Shown piece by piece: positions 7,252-14,630 of a stretch of DNA of 18,820 nt. The notes beneath the pieces are model-generated. The model searched no databases. It saw nothing but the letters and a program-made list of their open reading frames with translations, and was not told the origin of the DNA. Origin of the DNA: Hydrogenothermus sp. (GTDB taxonomy: Bacteria > Aquificota > Aquificia > Aquificales > Hydrogenothermaceae); assembly GCA_003978675.1 (NCBI GenBank), contig QNYP01000029.1, positions 1 through 18,820 on the forward strand, written 5' to 3'. Both the position numbers and the translations under genes were made by a program. How positions within the stretch are numbered: position 1 is the stretch's first letter; the number at the start of each line of letters is the position of its first letter.

Positions 7252-8439
7252 ATGAAAAACGCAGTAAAAACTGCAGTGGTTGGATTGGCAATGTTTTCTT
7301 CTGCTATGGCTGTTGAAGCTCAGTATAAAGATTTCTACAAATATGAAGTGTTAAATGCTAAAAAAGTAAACGTTGAGTTAACTTCTAATCCTTATGCTCA
7401 AGTTTGGAAATCTGTTCCAGGAAAGTATGTATATTTATATCCCCAAATTTCTGTAAGACTAAATGACAAAAAGGCAAATGAATTAATAGCGAAGAAAACA
7501 TTAAAAAGAGCACTTGTTAAAGTTGCTTATAACGATGAAGCAATAGCTGTTTTTGTTCAGTGGAAGGATAACACACCTTCTATTCAGGCTAAATATGATA
7601 CTGATAGCTATGCAGATGGTGTAAGTATAGAATTTCCTAATAAATTTGGAAAAGGAATTACTCTTCCGTATGTTGGAATGGGAGATGAAAATCACCCTGT
7701 AACTGTTTATTTACAAAAAACTGTAGCAGGAAGAGATTACGAAAAAGTTTTCGTATCAGAAGGTTTTGGTTCCTTAACAGAAATTAAAGAAGAAGGAACA
7801 TCTATTGATATGAAATATAATAAGCAAACCCACCTTTGGACTGCAGTATTTGTAAGACCTTTAAAAACTGAAAACTCAAATCTTAAAGCAGGTCTTGTTC
7901 CTATTGCATTTGCATTATGGGATGGAAAATTTGCAGAAAGAGATGGAAACAAATCTTTATCTAGATGGAAGTTTATAAGATTAAAAGATTATGCTTTAGA
8001 TAAAGATTATCTAGACTACGTATCTTGGGGTATACCTTCTAAAAAATTAGGAGATCCAAAAAGAGGAAAGGAGCTAATGGCTCAAAATGGTTGTAATGGA
8101 TGCCATAGATATGCAGATCAACAAAGTGCTCCAGTAGGAATGGCTCCGGATTTATCTGATATAGGTGGAATTGCTAATGCTCCATATTTAAAAGAGTCTA
8201 TCGTAAACCCTAATGATGTAATCATTAGAAACTTAAATCCTAACAGACACTACAACAAATTTGCTAATCCTGATAAATTTGGAGCATATCCAAACAATGA
8301 TATGTTTACATGGTATACGGTAAATCCTGACGGAACAAAATCTTCTAAAATGCCTCCTTATGCACATCTTTCTGAAAAGGACTTAAAAGATATAGTTGCT
8401 TACTTGAAAACATTAAGAGACTGGAAAAATTTTAAGTAG
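7252..8439 (+). CDS. Gamma subunit: ethylbenzene-dehydrogenase-type heme domain fused to cytochrome c
   Basis: A secreted protein of 395 residues. The signal peptide covers about residues 1-23 (MAVEAQ boundary). Residues about 30-250 look like the heme b gamma domain of type II DMSO-reductase enzymes (EbdC/SerC/DdhC-like): a beta-rich domain with AIAVFVQWKD, DGVSIEFP and, late, LWTAVFVRPLK and IAFALWDG. From about 265 there is a class I cytochrome c domain with Cys281-x2-Cys284-His285 and a likely axial Met367 (KMPPYAHLSE), ending DIVAYLKTL. Family gamma subunits normally have only one of these modules. The fusion would pass electrons from the Mo/Fe-S subunits through heme b to heme c and so to a periplasmic partner. 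AAGGAGG sets the start. The domain assignment of the N-terminal part rests on pattern and context. Confidence 0.87.
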   Translation: MKNAVKTAVVGLAMFSSAMAVEAQYKDFYKYEVLNAKKVNVELTSNPYAQVWKSVPGKYVYLYPQISVRLNDKKANELIAKKTLKRALVKVAYNDEAIAVFVQWKDNTPSIQAKYDTDSYADGVSIEFPNKFGKGITLPYVGMGDENHPVTVYLQKTVAGRDYEKVFVSEGFGSLTEIKEEGTSIDMKYNKQTHLWTAVFVRPLKTENSNLKAGLVPIAFALWDGKFAERDGNKSLSRWKFIRLKDYALDKDYLDYVSWGIPSKKLGDPKRGKELMAQNGCNGCHRYADQQSAPVGMAPDLSDIGGIANAPYLKESIVNPNDVIIRNLNPNRHYNKFANPDKFGAYPNNDMFTWYTVNPDGTKSSKMPPYAHLSEKDLKDIVAYLKTLRDWKNFK

Positions 8440-8466
8440 AGATATGAAATTAGGAGGTGATATAAA

Positions 8467-8925
8467 ATGAAATTAAAAAAATTATTTGGCTTTTTAGTGG
8501 CAACTACAATCATAGCTAACGTATCTCCTGCAATTGCAGAAGAAGAAGATGAGGAAGATAACGAAATAGAATTTACATCAGCTGTTATTACTGCTGAGAG
8601 TTGTGCGAAGGAAGCAATGGAAAGTGGAGAATTCGATGTCTTAAACTCATGTCCTCCTCATAAACTATTTGAGGGAGTTCCTGCTGATAAAATTTATACT
8701 GCTCCTCCAAAAGTGGTTATTTTTGATGTGACAGAAGGGGAATATTACTATATAAAACCAACAGCAGAAGGTGTTACTTACTCTGCACTACTTGAAGGTT
8801 TTGGTGGAACTATTGATGGAGAGGGAGAAATTATTGGACAAAAAGGAGAGGTATCTGTAGTTCAACTTGAAGAAGCAGAAATTACTCCTAAACCAAAACC
8901 TGGATTCTTTAAAGGATGTCTATAA
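8467..8925 (+). CDS. Secreted protein of unknown family ending Gly-Cys-Leu
   Basis: A 152-residue protein I do not recognise. A clear signal peptide (1-24, ending AIA) is followed by an acidic run (25-35). The mature part has Cys46 and Cys62, a probable beta-rich region (80-140), a Pro/Lys linker and the tail FKGCL with Cys151 next to last. The same Gly-Cys-Leu end is found on the anchored rhodanese four genes upstream, also preceded by acidic residues and two inner cysteines. It occupies the position where ser/pcr/ebd-type operons carry a TorD-like chaperone, but the signal peptide rules that role out. I infer a periplasmic accessory or sulfur-carrier protein working with the molybdoenzyme. 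GGAGGTGAT lies before the ATG, and it is the last gene of the unit. Confidence 0.85.
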   Translation: MKLKKLFGFLVATTIIANVSPAIAEEEDEEDNEIEFTSAVITAESCAKEAMESGEFDVLNSCPPHKLFEGVPADKIYTAPPKVVIFDVTEGEYYYIKPTAEGVTYSALLEGFGGTIDGEGEIIGQKGEVSVVQLEEAEITPKPKPGFFKGCL

Positions 8926-8957
8926 ACATATTGATGTTATTAATAATATATGTTTAT
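8922..8957. repeat. 10-bp inverted repeat spanning the stop codon
   Basis: ATAAACATAT (8922-8931) and ATATGTTTAT (8948-8957) are perfect inverted copies around a 16-base spacer, and the left arm contains the stop codon of the preceding gene. It lies just ahead of the terminator hairpin and may stabilise the transcript end. Confidence 0.6.
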
Positions 8958-8958
8958 T

Positions 8959-8987
8959 AAAGGGGTTCTTGTGGCCCCTTTTTTTAT
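8959..8987 (+). terminator. Intrinsic terminator ending the first operon
   Basis: AAAGGGG (8959-8965) pairs with CCCCTTT (8975-8981) over a nine-base loop, and the T tract continues. It closes the first operon and separates it from the second set of genes. Confidence 0.82.
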
Positions 8988-9049
8988 AAAAAAAAATATG
9001 TTAAATATAAAGCTATATATGACACAAAAACCTTTAGGAGGATAGCCCT
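8988..9049 (+). promoter_or_regulatory. Probable promoter interval of the second operon
   Basis: A promoter is expected here because a terminator lies upstream and the next gene starts at 9050. The stretch is almost pure A/T, with TATATAT at 9014-9020 as a possible -10. No convincing -35 is visible. AGGAGGAT before the ATG is the ribosome binding site. Confidence 0.3.
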
Positions 9050-9685
9050 ATGAGACTTGGATTTTTAGTTGACCTTAGTCGATGTATGGGATGTATGGCA
9101 TGTGCAGTCTCATGTAAAGCTGAAAATGACGTGCCTCTACACAGTTGGAGATTAAGAGTTAAGTACATAGACCAGGGAGAATATCCAGACACAAAAAGAC
9201 ACTTTGTTCCCTTAAGGTGTAATCATTGTGATAATGCTCCTTGTGAAAGAATTTGTCCAGTATCTGCTCTTCATTACCTTCCAAATGGTATTGTTAATGT
9301 TGACCATGATAGATGTATAGGTTGTGCTTCTTGTATGATGGCTTGTCCATATAACGCTATATACATTGACCCACTTACAAACTCTGCTGATAAATGCACA
9401 TATTGTGCTCATAGAATAGAAGTAGGTTTAATGCCCGCATGTGTAGTTGCATGTCCAACACATGCTAATATCTTTGGAGATTTAGATGACCCTGAATCTG
9501 AAATTTCTAAATATCTAAGAGAACATAGAGATGTAATGGTAAGAAAACCAGAACTGAATACAAAACCAAAACATTTTTATGTAAGAGGTTCAACTGTAGC
9601 ATTAGATCCATTAGCATCAGAAAGACCAGAAGGTTTTACATTATTTACAGAAGTCAAATTCCTAGACCACATAGGAGGGCATTAA
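9050..9685 (+). CDS. Four-cluster ferredoxin (B) subunit of a PsrB/TtrB/SreB-type complex
   Basis: The electron-transfer subunit, 211 residues. It has the full set of sixteen cysteines for four [4Fe-4S] clusters: CMGCMACAVSC at 12-22; CNHCDNAPCERICP at about 57-70; CIGCASCMMACP at about 87-98; and CTYCAHR plus CVVACP near 115-140. This is the DmsB/PsrB/TtrB fold. There is no signal peptide, so export is expected in complex with the Tat-bearing catalytic subunit. It should carry electrons between the NrfD-type membrane subunit, encoded two bases downstream, and the catalytic subunit. All four Cys motifs are intact, unlike the beta subunit of the first operon. Confidence 0.94.
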   Translation: MRLGFLVDLSRCMGCMACAVSCKAENDVPLHSWRLRVKYIDQGEYPDTKRHFVPLRCNHCDNAPCERICPVSALHYLPNGIVNVDHDRCIGCASCMMACPYNAIYIDPLTNSADKCTYCAHRIEVGLMPACVVACPTHANIFGDLDDPESEISKYLREHRDVMVRKPELNTKPKHFYVRGSTVALDPLASERPEGFTLFTEVKFLDHIGGH

Positions 9686-9687
9686 TC

Positions 9688-10572
9688 ATGTTGGGAGCAG
9701 AAGTAACTTTTGATGTTGCATTACCAAAGGTAGTTTGGGGATGGCTGGTATCGACTAATATGTGGGCTAAAAGTATAGCTACAGGCTCATTTTTATTAGG
9801 ACTATATTTTATAAAGAAATATCCAGAGCAAGATAATTTCTTTAGAAAATGGCTTCCTATAGTTGGATTAATTTTTATAGGTATAACATTACTTGTTACA
9901 GTTTTAGACTTACATCATATGTTTAGATTCTGGAAAATATTTGCATTTGCACACTTTACATCTGCAGTTACACTGGGAGCTTGGGTAGTTTCTGGATTTG
10001 TAGTAATTTTATTACTTGCGTTTTGGTCATGGGTTTCAGGTAATAAGAAATTATTAGATAAGATTATGGTTCCAGGATTTATTTTAGCTTTCTTCTCAAC
10101 AATTTATACTGCTGGAATTATGGGACAAGCTACAGCTAGGGAAGTTTGGGTATTCCCTGCAGAAATGATTTCTATGCTTTTAAGTGCAACATTAGCAGGT
10201 TCTGCGGCATATTTATTAATTGATGCAATTTATGGAAATGTTTTAAAAGAAAATATCAGAAGAGAACTTGGATACATATTATTTGGAAGTGCAGGATTGA
10301 TGGCTGCTATGTTTATTGGAGAACTTATATTCGCTAAAATGCACAGTGAATTTGCCCATGAAGTTATAAAGGTTTTAGCATTTGGTGAAGTTGCTCCATT
10401 TTTCTGGGGTGGAATGTTTTTAGCATTTATTGTTCCTATGGTGCTGGTAGGCATAGCAAACGAACAAAGAAAATACCAATATGCATTTCTTGGAGCTTTA
10501 AGTGCTATAGCTGGACTTTGGCTTATTAAACATGCATGGTTAATAGCTCCACAAACATTACCATTAAGTTAA
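9688..10572 (+). CDS. NrfD/PsrC-family membrane subunit (quinone-reactive)
   Basis: An integral membrane protein of 294 residues with about eight hydrophobic helices (near 15-35, 48-68, 84-110, 118-138, 148-170, 185-210, 222-245, 258-280). The pattern fits the NrfD/PsrC family, whose members exchange electrons with menaquinone and anchor a periplasmic catalytic dimer. No heme-binding cytochrome b pattern is evident, as usual for the family. It starts two bases after the ferredoxin stop, with AGGAGGG inside the end of that gene, so translation is probably coupled. In this context it links the quinone pool to the B and A subunits. Confidence 0.92.
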   Translation: MLGAEVTFDVALPKVVWGWLVSTNMWAKSIATGSFLLGLYFIKKYPEQDNFFRKWLPIVGLIFIGITLLVTVLDLHHMFRFWKIFAFAHFTSAVTLGAWVVSGFVVILLLAFWSWVSGNKKLLDKIMVPGFILAFFSTIYTAGIMGQATAREVWVFPAEMISMLLSATLAGSAAYLLIDAIYGNVLKENIRRELGYILFGSAGLMAAMFIGELIFAKMHSEFAHEVIKVLAFGEVAPFFWGGMFLAFIVPMVLVGIANEQRKYQYAFLGALSAIAGLWLIKHAWLIAPQTLPLS

Positions 10573-10592
10573 TTTTAGGAGGGTAGCAAAAG

Positions 10593-13500
10593 ATGAAAAC
10601 ATCAAGAAGAAATTTTTTAAAAACTGTTGCTGCTGCGGTAGGTGGTGCTGCTCTCGTTAAAGGGGCTGTAGAAAAAGCCTCTACACCAGCAGTGGCTAGT
10701 GAAGAAACTACAGCAAATTTAACATTTACACCTAAACATTTAGATTACTATCCACCATTTGATAAATGGAATGACTGGAAAGAACCTGCAGGAGATGTGT
10801 GGAAATTAAAGGGAGGAGCTTTAAGGAATGGTGTAAAACTTATTAATTACATGTTAGTGCCAACTGTTTGTAATAACTGTGAAGCTGCATGTGGTTTAAC
10901 AGCTTGGGTTGATAAAGATGCACTTGTTGTAAGAAAGTTTATGGGTAATCCGTTCCATACAGGCTCTAGAGGGAGAAACTGTGCTAAAGGTTATGCAACT
11001 CAAGCTCAAATGTATGATCCAGATAGAATACCTTTCCCTCTAAAAAGAGCTCCTGGAGCTAAAAGAGGAGAAGGTAAATGGGTTAGAACCACTTGGGATG
11101 AGGCTTTAGAAACTATCGGTAAGAAAATAAGAGAAGCTCTTGAAACTGGTTCTGAACTTGAAAGAAAAATGATAATGTATCATGTTGGAAGACCTAATGA
11201 ATCTGGTGGTTTTACTGCTAGAGTTGTTTGGACTTGGGGAGGAGACCACCACAACTCACACACAAATATATGTTCTTCAGGTGGTAGACTTGGTTCTATT
11301 TCTTGGACAGGGGATGACAGAACTTCTCCAGACTTTGCAAATTCTAGATTAATATTCTTATCTTCTTCTCATGCTGCAGATGCTGGACATTACTACCAAC
11401 AGCATGCAGGGTACATAGCAGATGCTAGAGCGAAAGGAGCAAAACTTGTTGTAATGGATCCTAGGCTTTCAAACTCTGCTGGTATGGCTGATTTATGGAT
11501 ACCAGTGTGGCCGGGAACAGAAGGAGCTATATTCTTAGCATTATCAAGCAGGTTATTACAAGAAGATAAATACAATAGAAAATTTGTAGAAAGATGGTTT
11601 AACTGGAAAACATTTATAAAAGATAAAGAGTATTTAAACTATCTAAAGAAAGAAGGTAGAATTTCTAAAGTTCCAGAAGGAAACACTTTTGAAGACTTTA
11701 TTTCTGTATTAAAAGAGCTTTATTCCCCATATACATTTGAATGGGCAGCAGAAGAAACAAGAGTTCCAATAGAGAAAATAGAAAAACTTTATGAGTATGT
11801 TCTCTGGGCTGGAGATAGAATTACTTCTTACTTCTGGAGAGCTCAGGCAGCAGGGAACCGTGGTGGTTGGATGAATGCTGGTAGAACAGGATTGTTCTTC
11901 TTGGCGTTAACTGGTTCTATTGGTGGAGTTGGTGGAGTAGGCTGGCACCACTGGCATGTTCTTGGAGTTGGTGGAAAAGGTGGAAAATCTACACTTGCAG
12001 ATAAGCCTAAACCTGTAGATGACTGGAACGAATTACTTTGGCCACCAGAATGGCCATTATCAACTTATGAATTATCTTTCTTATTACCTCACTTACTTTC
12101 TGATGATGAGTGGAGAGAAAAGTGGGCTAAAAGAGGTTTAAAAATACCTAACAAATTAAAAGTATGGATTTCTAAAATTTACAACCCTGTATGGATTAAT
12201 CCAGATGGATTTAGATGGATAGAAGTTTTAAGAGATGAAAATAAAATGGAATTAACTGTTAACCTTTCTCCAACTTGGTCTGAAACAAACTGGTTTGTTG
12301 ATTACATATTACCAGTTGGGCTTGCTGGAGAAAGACACGACAACCAGTCTGCTGAATCTAAACCTGAAAGATGGACAGCATTTAGACAGCCTGTATTAAG
12401 AGTTGCTCTTCAAAAGATGGGATGGAAACCAAAAGTTCCTTGGAGAGCAACATTAGAGGCTCATAAAAAGGCAGGTCTTGGTGAAGTTTGGGAAGAGAAT
12501 GAATTTTGGATTAACTTAGCATGGGCAATTGACCCAGATGGAAAACTTGGAATTAGAAAATTCTGGGAATCTAAAAAAAATCCAGGACAACCTGTAACTA
12601 TTGAAGAATGGTATGATGCTGCTTATGGAACATTACCAAACTTAAGAAAGGTATGTGAGAAACTTGGAGTAACTCCTTATGAATATATGAGAGATAGAGG
12701 AGCATGGACAGAAGAAACTAACGTTTACAATGTAATGGAAAGAGAAGTTCCTTATGACCCTGTTAAGAAAGCTATAAAAGTAAAAGGAAAATGGATACCT
12801 CTTTCTAAATGCGAGATAGACCCAGATACAGGAGCAGTATATCTAAAACACCATGGAGCAGATAAATATCACTCTGAAAGACATACTATAGCTGTTAAGA
12901 AAGATGGAAAATTCTTAGTAGGATTCCATACTCCTACAGGGCATCTTGAATACTATTCAAAAACATTTGTTGAGTGGGGATGGCCTGAGTATGCAATTCC
13001 TATCTATCCAAAAGATGAAGAAGATAGAAGAAAATTAGTTCATATCTTAACTCATGTTCACCACTCTTATATGACAGAAGAAAATGCTTTTGCATTAAAC
13101 CCTGTATTTAGACTTCCATACAACATTCATACAAGGTCTGTTAATGCTAAGTGGTTAATGGAAATATCCCAAAACCATAACCCTGTATGGATTTATGAAA
13201 AGGATGCAGAAAGACTTGGTATTAAAAGAGGTGACCCTATTAAAGTAAGGGTTGTTGACCCTGTTTCAGGAATAGAAACTGGATACTTCGTTGGTATGGC
13301 AATGCCAACTCAAGCTACAAGACCTGGAGTTATTGCATGTTCTCACCACTCGGGAAGATGGAGAGTTAAAAACACTGTTAAAGTAGATGGATTTAACCAA
13401 GAATTAACAGTTTTAAGTTATGGTTCTGCGCTGGCAGAAATAAACGAACAAGGAAGCTTAAAGACAGTTAGATGGAAAGATGGAGTTTATCATCATAAGG

Positions 13501-13886
13501 TTAAAAGAAAACACAATGAGAACTGGTTAAAATGGCCATATCCTGAAGTTAACGATGATATTAAAGAAGTATGGTGGAATGGAGCAACAGGTGTATGGCA
13601 AAACGCTGTATTCCCAGCCAATCCAGACCCACTTTCAGGTATGCACTGCTGGCATAAGAAAGTATTAGTAGAAAAAGCTGGTCCAGATGATAGAATTGGC
13701 GATGTTGTGGTTAATATTGAAGCTACATTCAAGGTATACCAAGCTTGGAGAGATAAGCTTACAAGACCAGCTCCAGGACCTAACGGTTTAAGAAGACCAA
13801 AATGGTTCCCAAGACCTTGGTACCCACATACAGACAAATCTTATAGAATGCCAGGAGCTTCTGGACATTCTTCACATGAAGAATAA
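10593..13886 (+). CDS. Tat-exported molybdopterin catalytic subunit, sulfur/polysulfide/tetrathionate reductase group
   Basis: A Mo-bis-MGD oxidoreductase of 1097 residues. The Tat signal TSRRNFLK (3-10) is followed by an Ala-rich core. The [4Fe-4S] ligands are Cys93-x2-Cys96-x3-Cys100-x29-Cys130. The Mo ligand is predicted to be Cys227 (HTNICSSGG), unlike the Asp of the first enzyme. An acidic, Trp-rich middle has a His-rich stretch, WHHWHVLGVGG. The dinucleotide-binding domain lies at about 810-950 (HILTHVHHSYM, then IACSHHSGRW), followed by a long Pro/Trp-rich tail. The B-C-A order matches ttrBCA, and TtrA proteins are also about 1000 residues. SreA, PsrA, ArrA and SoeA relatives share the motifs. 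The family is firm. Sulfur, polysulfide or tetrathionate as substrate is inference, and the direction could be reversed. Confidence 0.93.
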   Translation: MKTSRRNFLKTVAAAVGGAALVKGAVEKASTPAVASEETTANLTFTPKHLDYYPPFDKWNDWKEPAGDVWKLKGGALRNGVKLINYMLVPTVCNNCEAACGLTAWVDKDALVVRKFMGNPFHTGSRGRNCAKGYATQAQMYDPDRIPFPLKRAPGAKRGEGKWVRTTWDEALETIGKKIREALETGSELERKMIMYHVGRPNESGGFTARVVWTWGGDHHNSHTNICSSGGRLGSISWTGDDRTSPDFANSRLIFLSSSHAADAGHYYQQHAGYIADARAKGAKLVVMDPRLSNSAGMADLWIPVWPGTEGAIFLALSSRLLQEDKYNRKFVERWFNWKTFIKDKEYLNYLKKEGRISKVPEGNTFEDFISVLKELYSPYTFEWAAEETRVPIEKIEKLYEYVLWAGDRITSYFWRAQAAGNRGGWMNAGRTGLFFLALTGSIGGVGGVGWHHWHVLGVGGKGGKSTLADKPKPVDDWNELLWPPEWPLSTYELSFLLPHLLSDDEWREKWAKRGLKIPNKLKVWISKIYNPVWINPDGFRWIEVLRDENKMELTVNLSPTWSETNWFVDYILPVGLAGERHDNQSAESKPERWTAFRQPVLRVALQKMGWKPKVPWRATLEAHKKAGLGEVWEENEFWINLAWAIDPDGKLGIRKFWESKKNPGQPVTIEEWYDAAYGTLPNLRKVCEKLGVTPYEYMRDRGAWTEETNVYNVMEREVPYDPVKKAIKVKGKWIPLSKCEIDPDTGAVYLKHHGADKYHSERHTIAVKKDGKFLVGFHTPTGHLEYYSKTFVEWGWPEYAIPIYPKDEEDRRKLVHILTHVHHSYMTEENAFALNPVFRLPYNIHTRSVNAKWLMEISQNHNPVWIYEKDAERLGIKRGDPIKVRVVDPVSGIETGYFVGMAMPTQATRPGVIACSHHSGRWRVKNTVKVDGFNQELTVLSYGSALAEINEQGSLKTVRWKDGVYHHKVKRKHNENWLKWPYPEVNDDIKEVWWNGATGVWQNAVFPANPDPLSGMHCWHKKVLVEKAGPDDRIGDVVVNIEATFKVYQAWRDKLTRPAPGPNGLRRPKWFPRPWYPHTDKSYRMPGASGHSSHEE

Positions 13887-13896
13887 ATTTGATAAA

Positions 13897-13926
13897 AAGG
13901 GGGGTATATGCTCCCCTTATTTGTAA
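13897..13926 (+). terminator. Terminator-like hairpin after the catalytic subunit
   Basis: AAGGGGGG (13897-13904) pairs with CTCCCCTT (13911-13918), including one G-T pair, around the loop TATATG. The tail is TATTTG, only partly T-rich. It probably lets some transcription continue to the chaperone gene, so the chaperone would be made in smaller amounts than the structural subunits. Confidence 0.5.
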
Positions 13927-13966
13927 AATTCATCTTTTAAGGTGGATTTTACAAATATTAAAATCC
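13921..13966 (+). promoter_or_regulatory. Leader of the chaperone gene with two mutually exclusive hairpins
   Basis: Bases 13921-13934 and 13941-13954 form a 14-pair stem (two G-T pairs) with loop TTTTAA. The segment GGATTTTA (13944-13951) can instead pair with TAAAATCC (13959-13966), which ends directly against the GAGGA ribosome binding site (13967-13971). The two folds exclude each other, so this leader could control access to the chaperone start. This is read from base pairing only. Confidence 0.45.
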
Positions 13967-13976
13967 GAGGAAGTCG

Positions 13977-14615
13977 ATGGAAGATATTATTGAAATTACA
14001 CAAGCTAGGATAAATATGTATGGTCTTTTATCAAGGCTTTTTATTGAAGAAGTAGACCCATTTACTTTAGCTAAAATAAAGGAAAACGAAGATTTATTGG
14101 AACTTTTCCCAAATACTAGAGAATGGGATAAATTTTGGGAAAAAGATGTAATGAAACTTGTTGAAGAAGATTTAAATGTAGATTTTACTACTATATTTAT
14201 TTTGAATGTTTACCCTTACGAATCTGTATTTGTAAATGACGAAGGACACATAAATCCTACTATTACCAATCCAACTTTAATATTTTACAGAGACAATGGT
14301 TATTCTATAGATTTAAATAAAACTAGAGCTTTATCTCCAGACCATATTGGTGTTGAGCTTGAGTTTATGATGAATTTAGTCCAGGAAGAATTAAATGCAT
14401 TAGCAAGAGAAGATGAAAAAGAAGTAGAAAGGGTAAGAAAAATCCAAAAGAAATTTTTAGAAGAACATCTTGCAAACTGGGGACTTCCATATCTTTTAGC
14501 AGTTAAAGATATTGCAGAGACACCTTTTTATTATGATGTAGCAGATGCTACTTTAGAATTTTTAATGTCAGATCTAGAGCATATTTCAAATCTTTTAGAA
14601 GAACAAACTGCCTAA
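13977..14615 (+). CDS. TorD/DmsD-family molybdoenzyme maturation chaperone
   Basis: A 212-residue, helical, acidic, soluble protein with no signal. It starts QARINMYGLLSRLF, the typical opening of TorD-family chaperones, and has EFMMNLVQEE and a C-terminal PYLLAVKDIAETPFYYDVAD region consistent with the family. Such proteins bind the Tat signal of their molybdoenzyme and hold it until cofactor insertion is complete. It follows the catalytic subunit of the second operon and is the most likely chaperone for it. As the only TorD-like gene here, it may also serve the type II enzyme of the first operon. GAGGA lies five bases before the ATG. The family call rests on composition, length and context. 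Confidence 0.85.
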   Translation: MEDIIEITQARINMYGLLSRLFIEEVDPFTLAKIKENEDLLELFPNTREWDKFWEKDVMKLVEEDLNVDFTTIFILNVYPYESVFVNDEGHINPTITNPTLIFYRDNGYSIDLNKTRALSPDHIGVELEFMMNLVQEELNALAREDEKEVERVRKIQKKFLEEHLANWGLPYLLAVKDIAETPFYYDVADATLEFLMSDLEHISNLLEEQTA

Positions 14616-14630
14616 TTTTAGGGGTAAACC

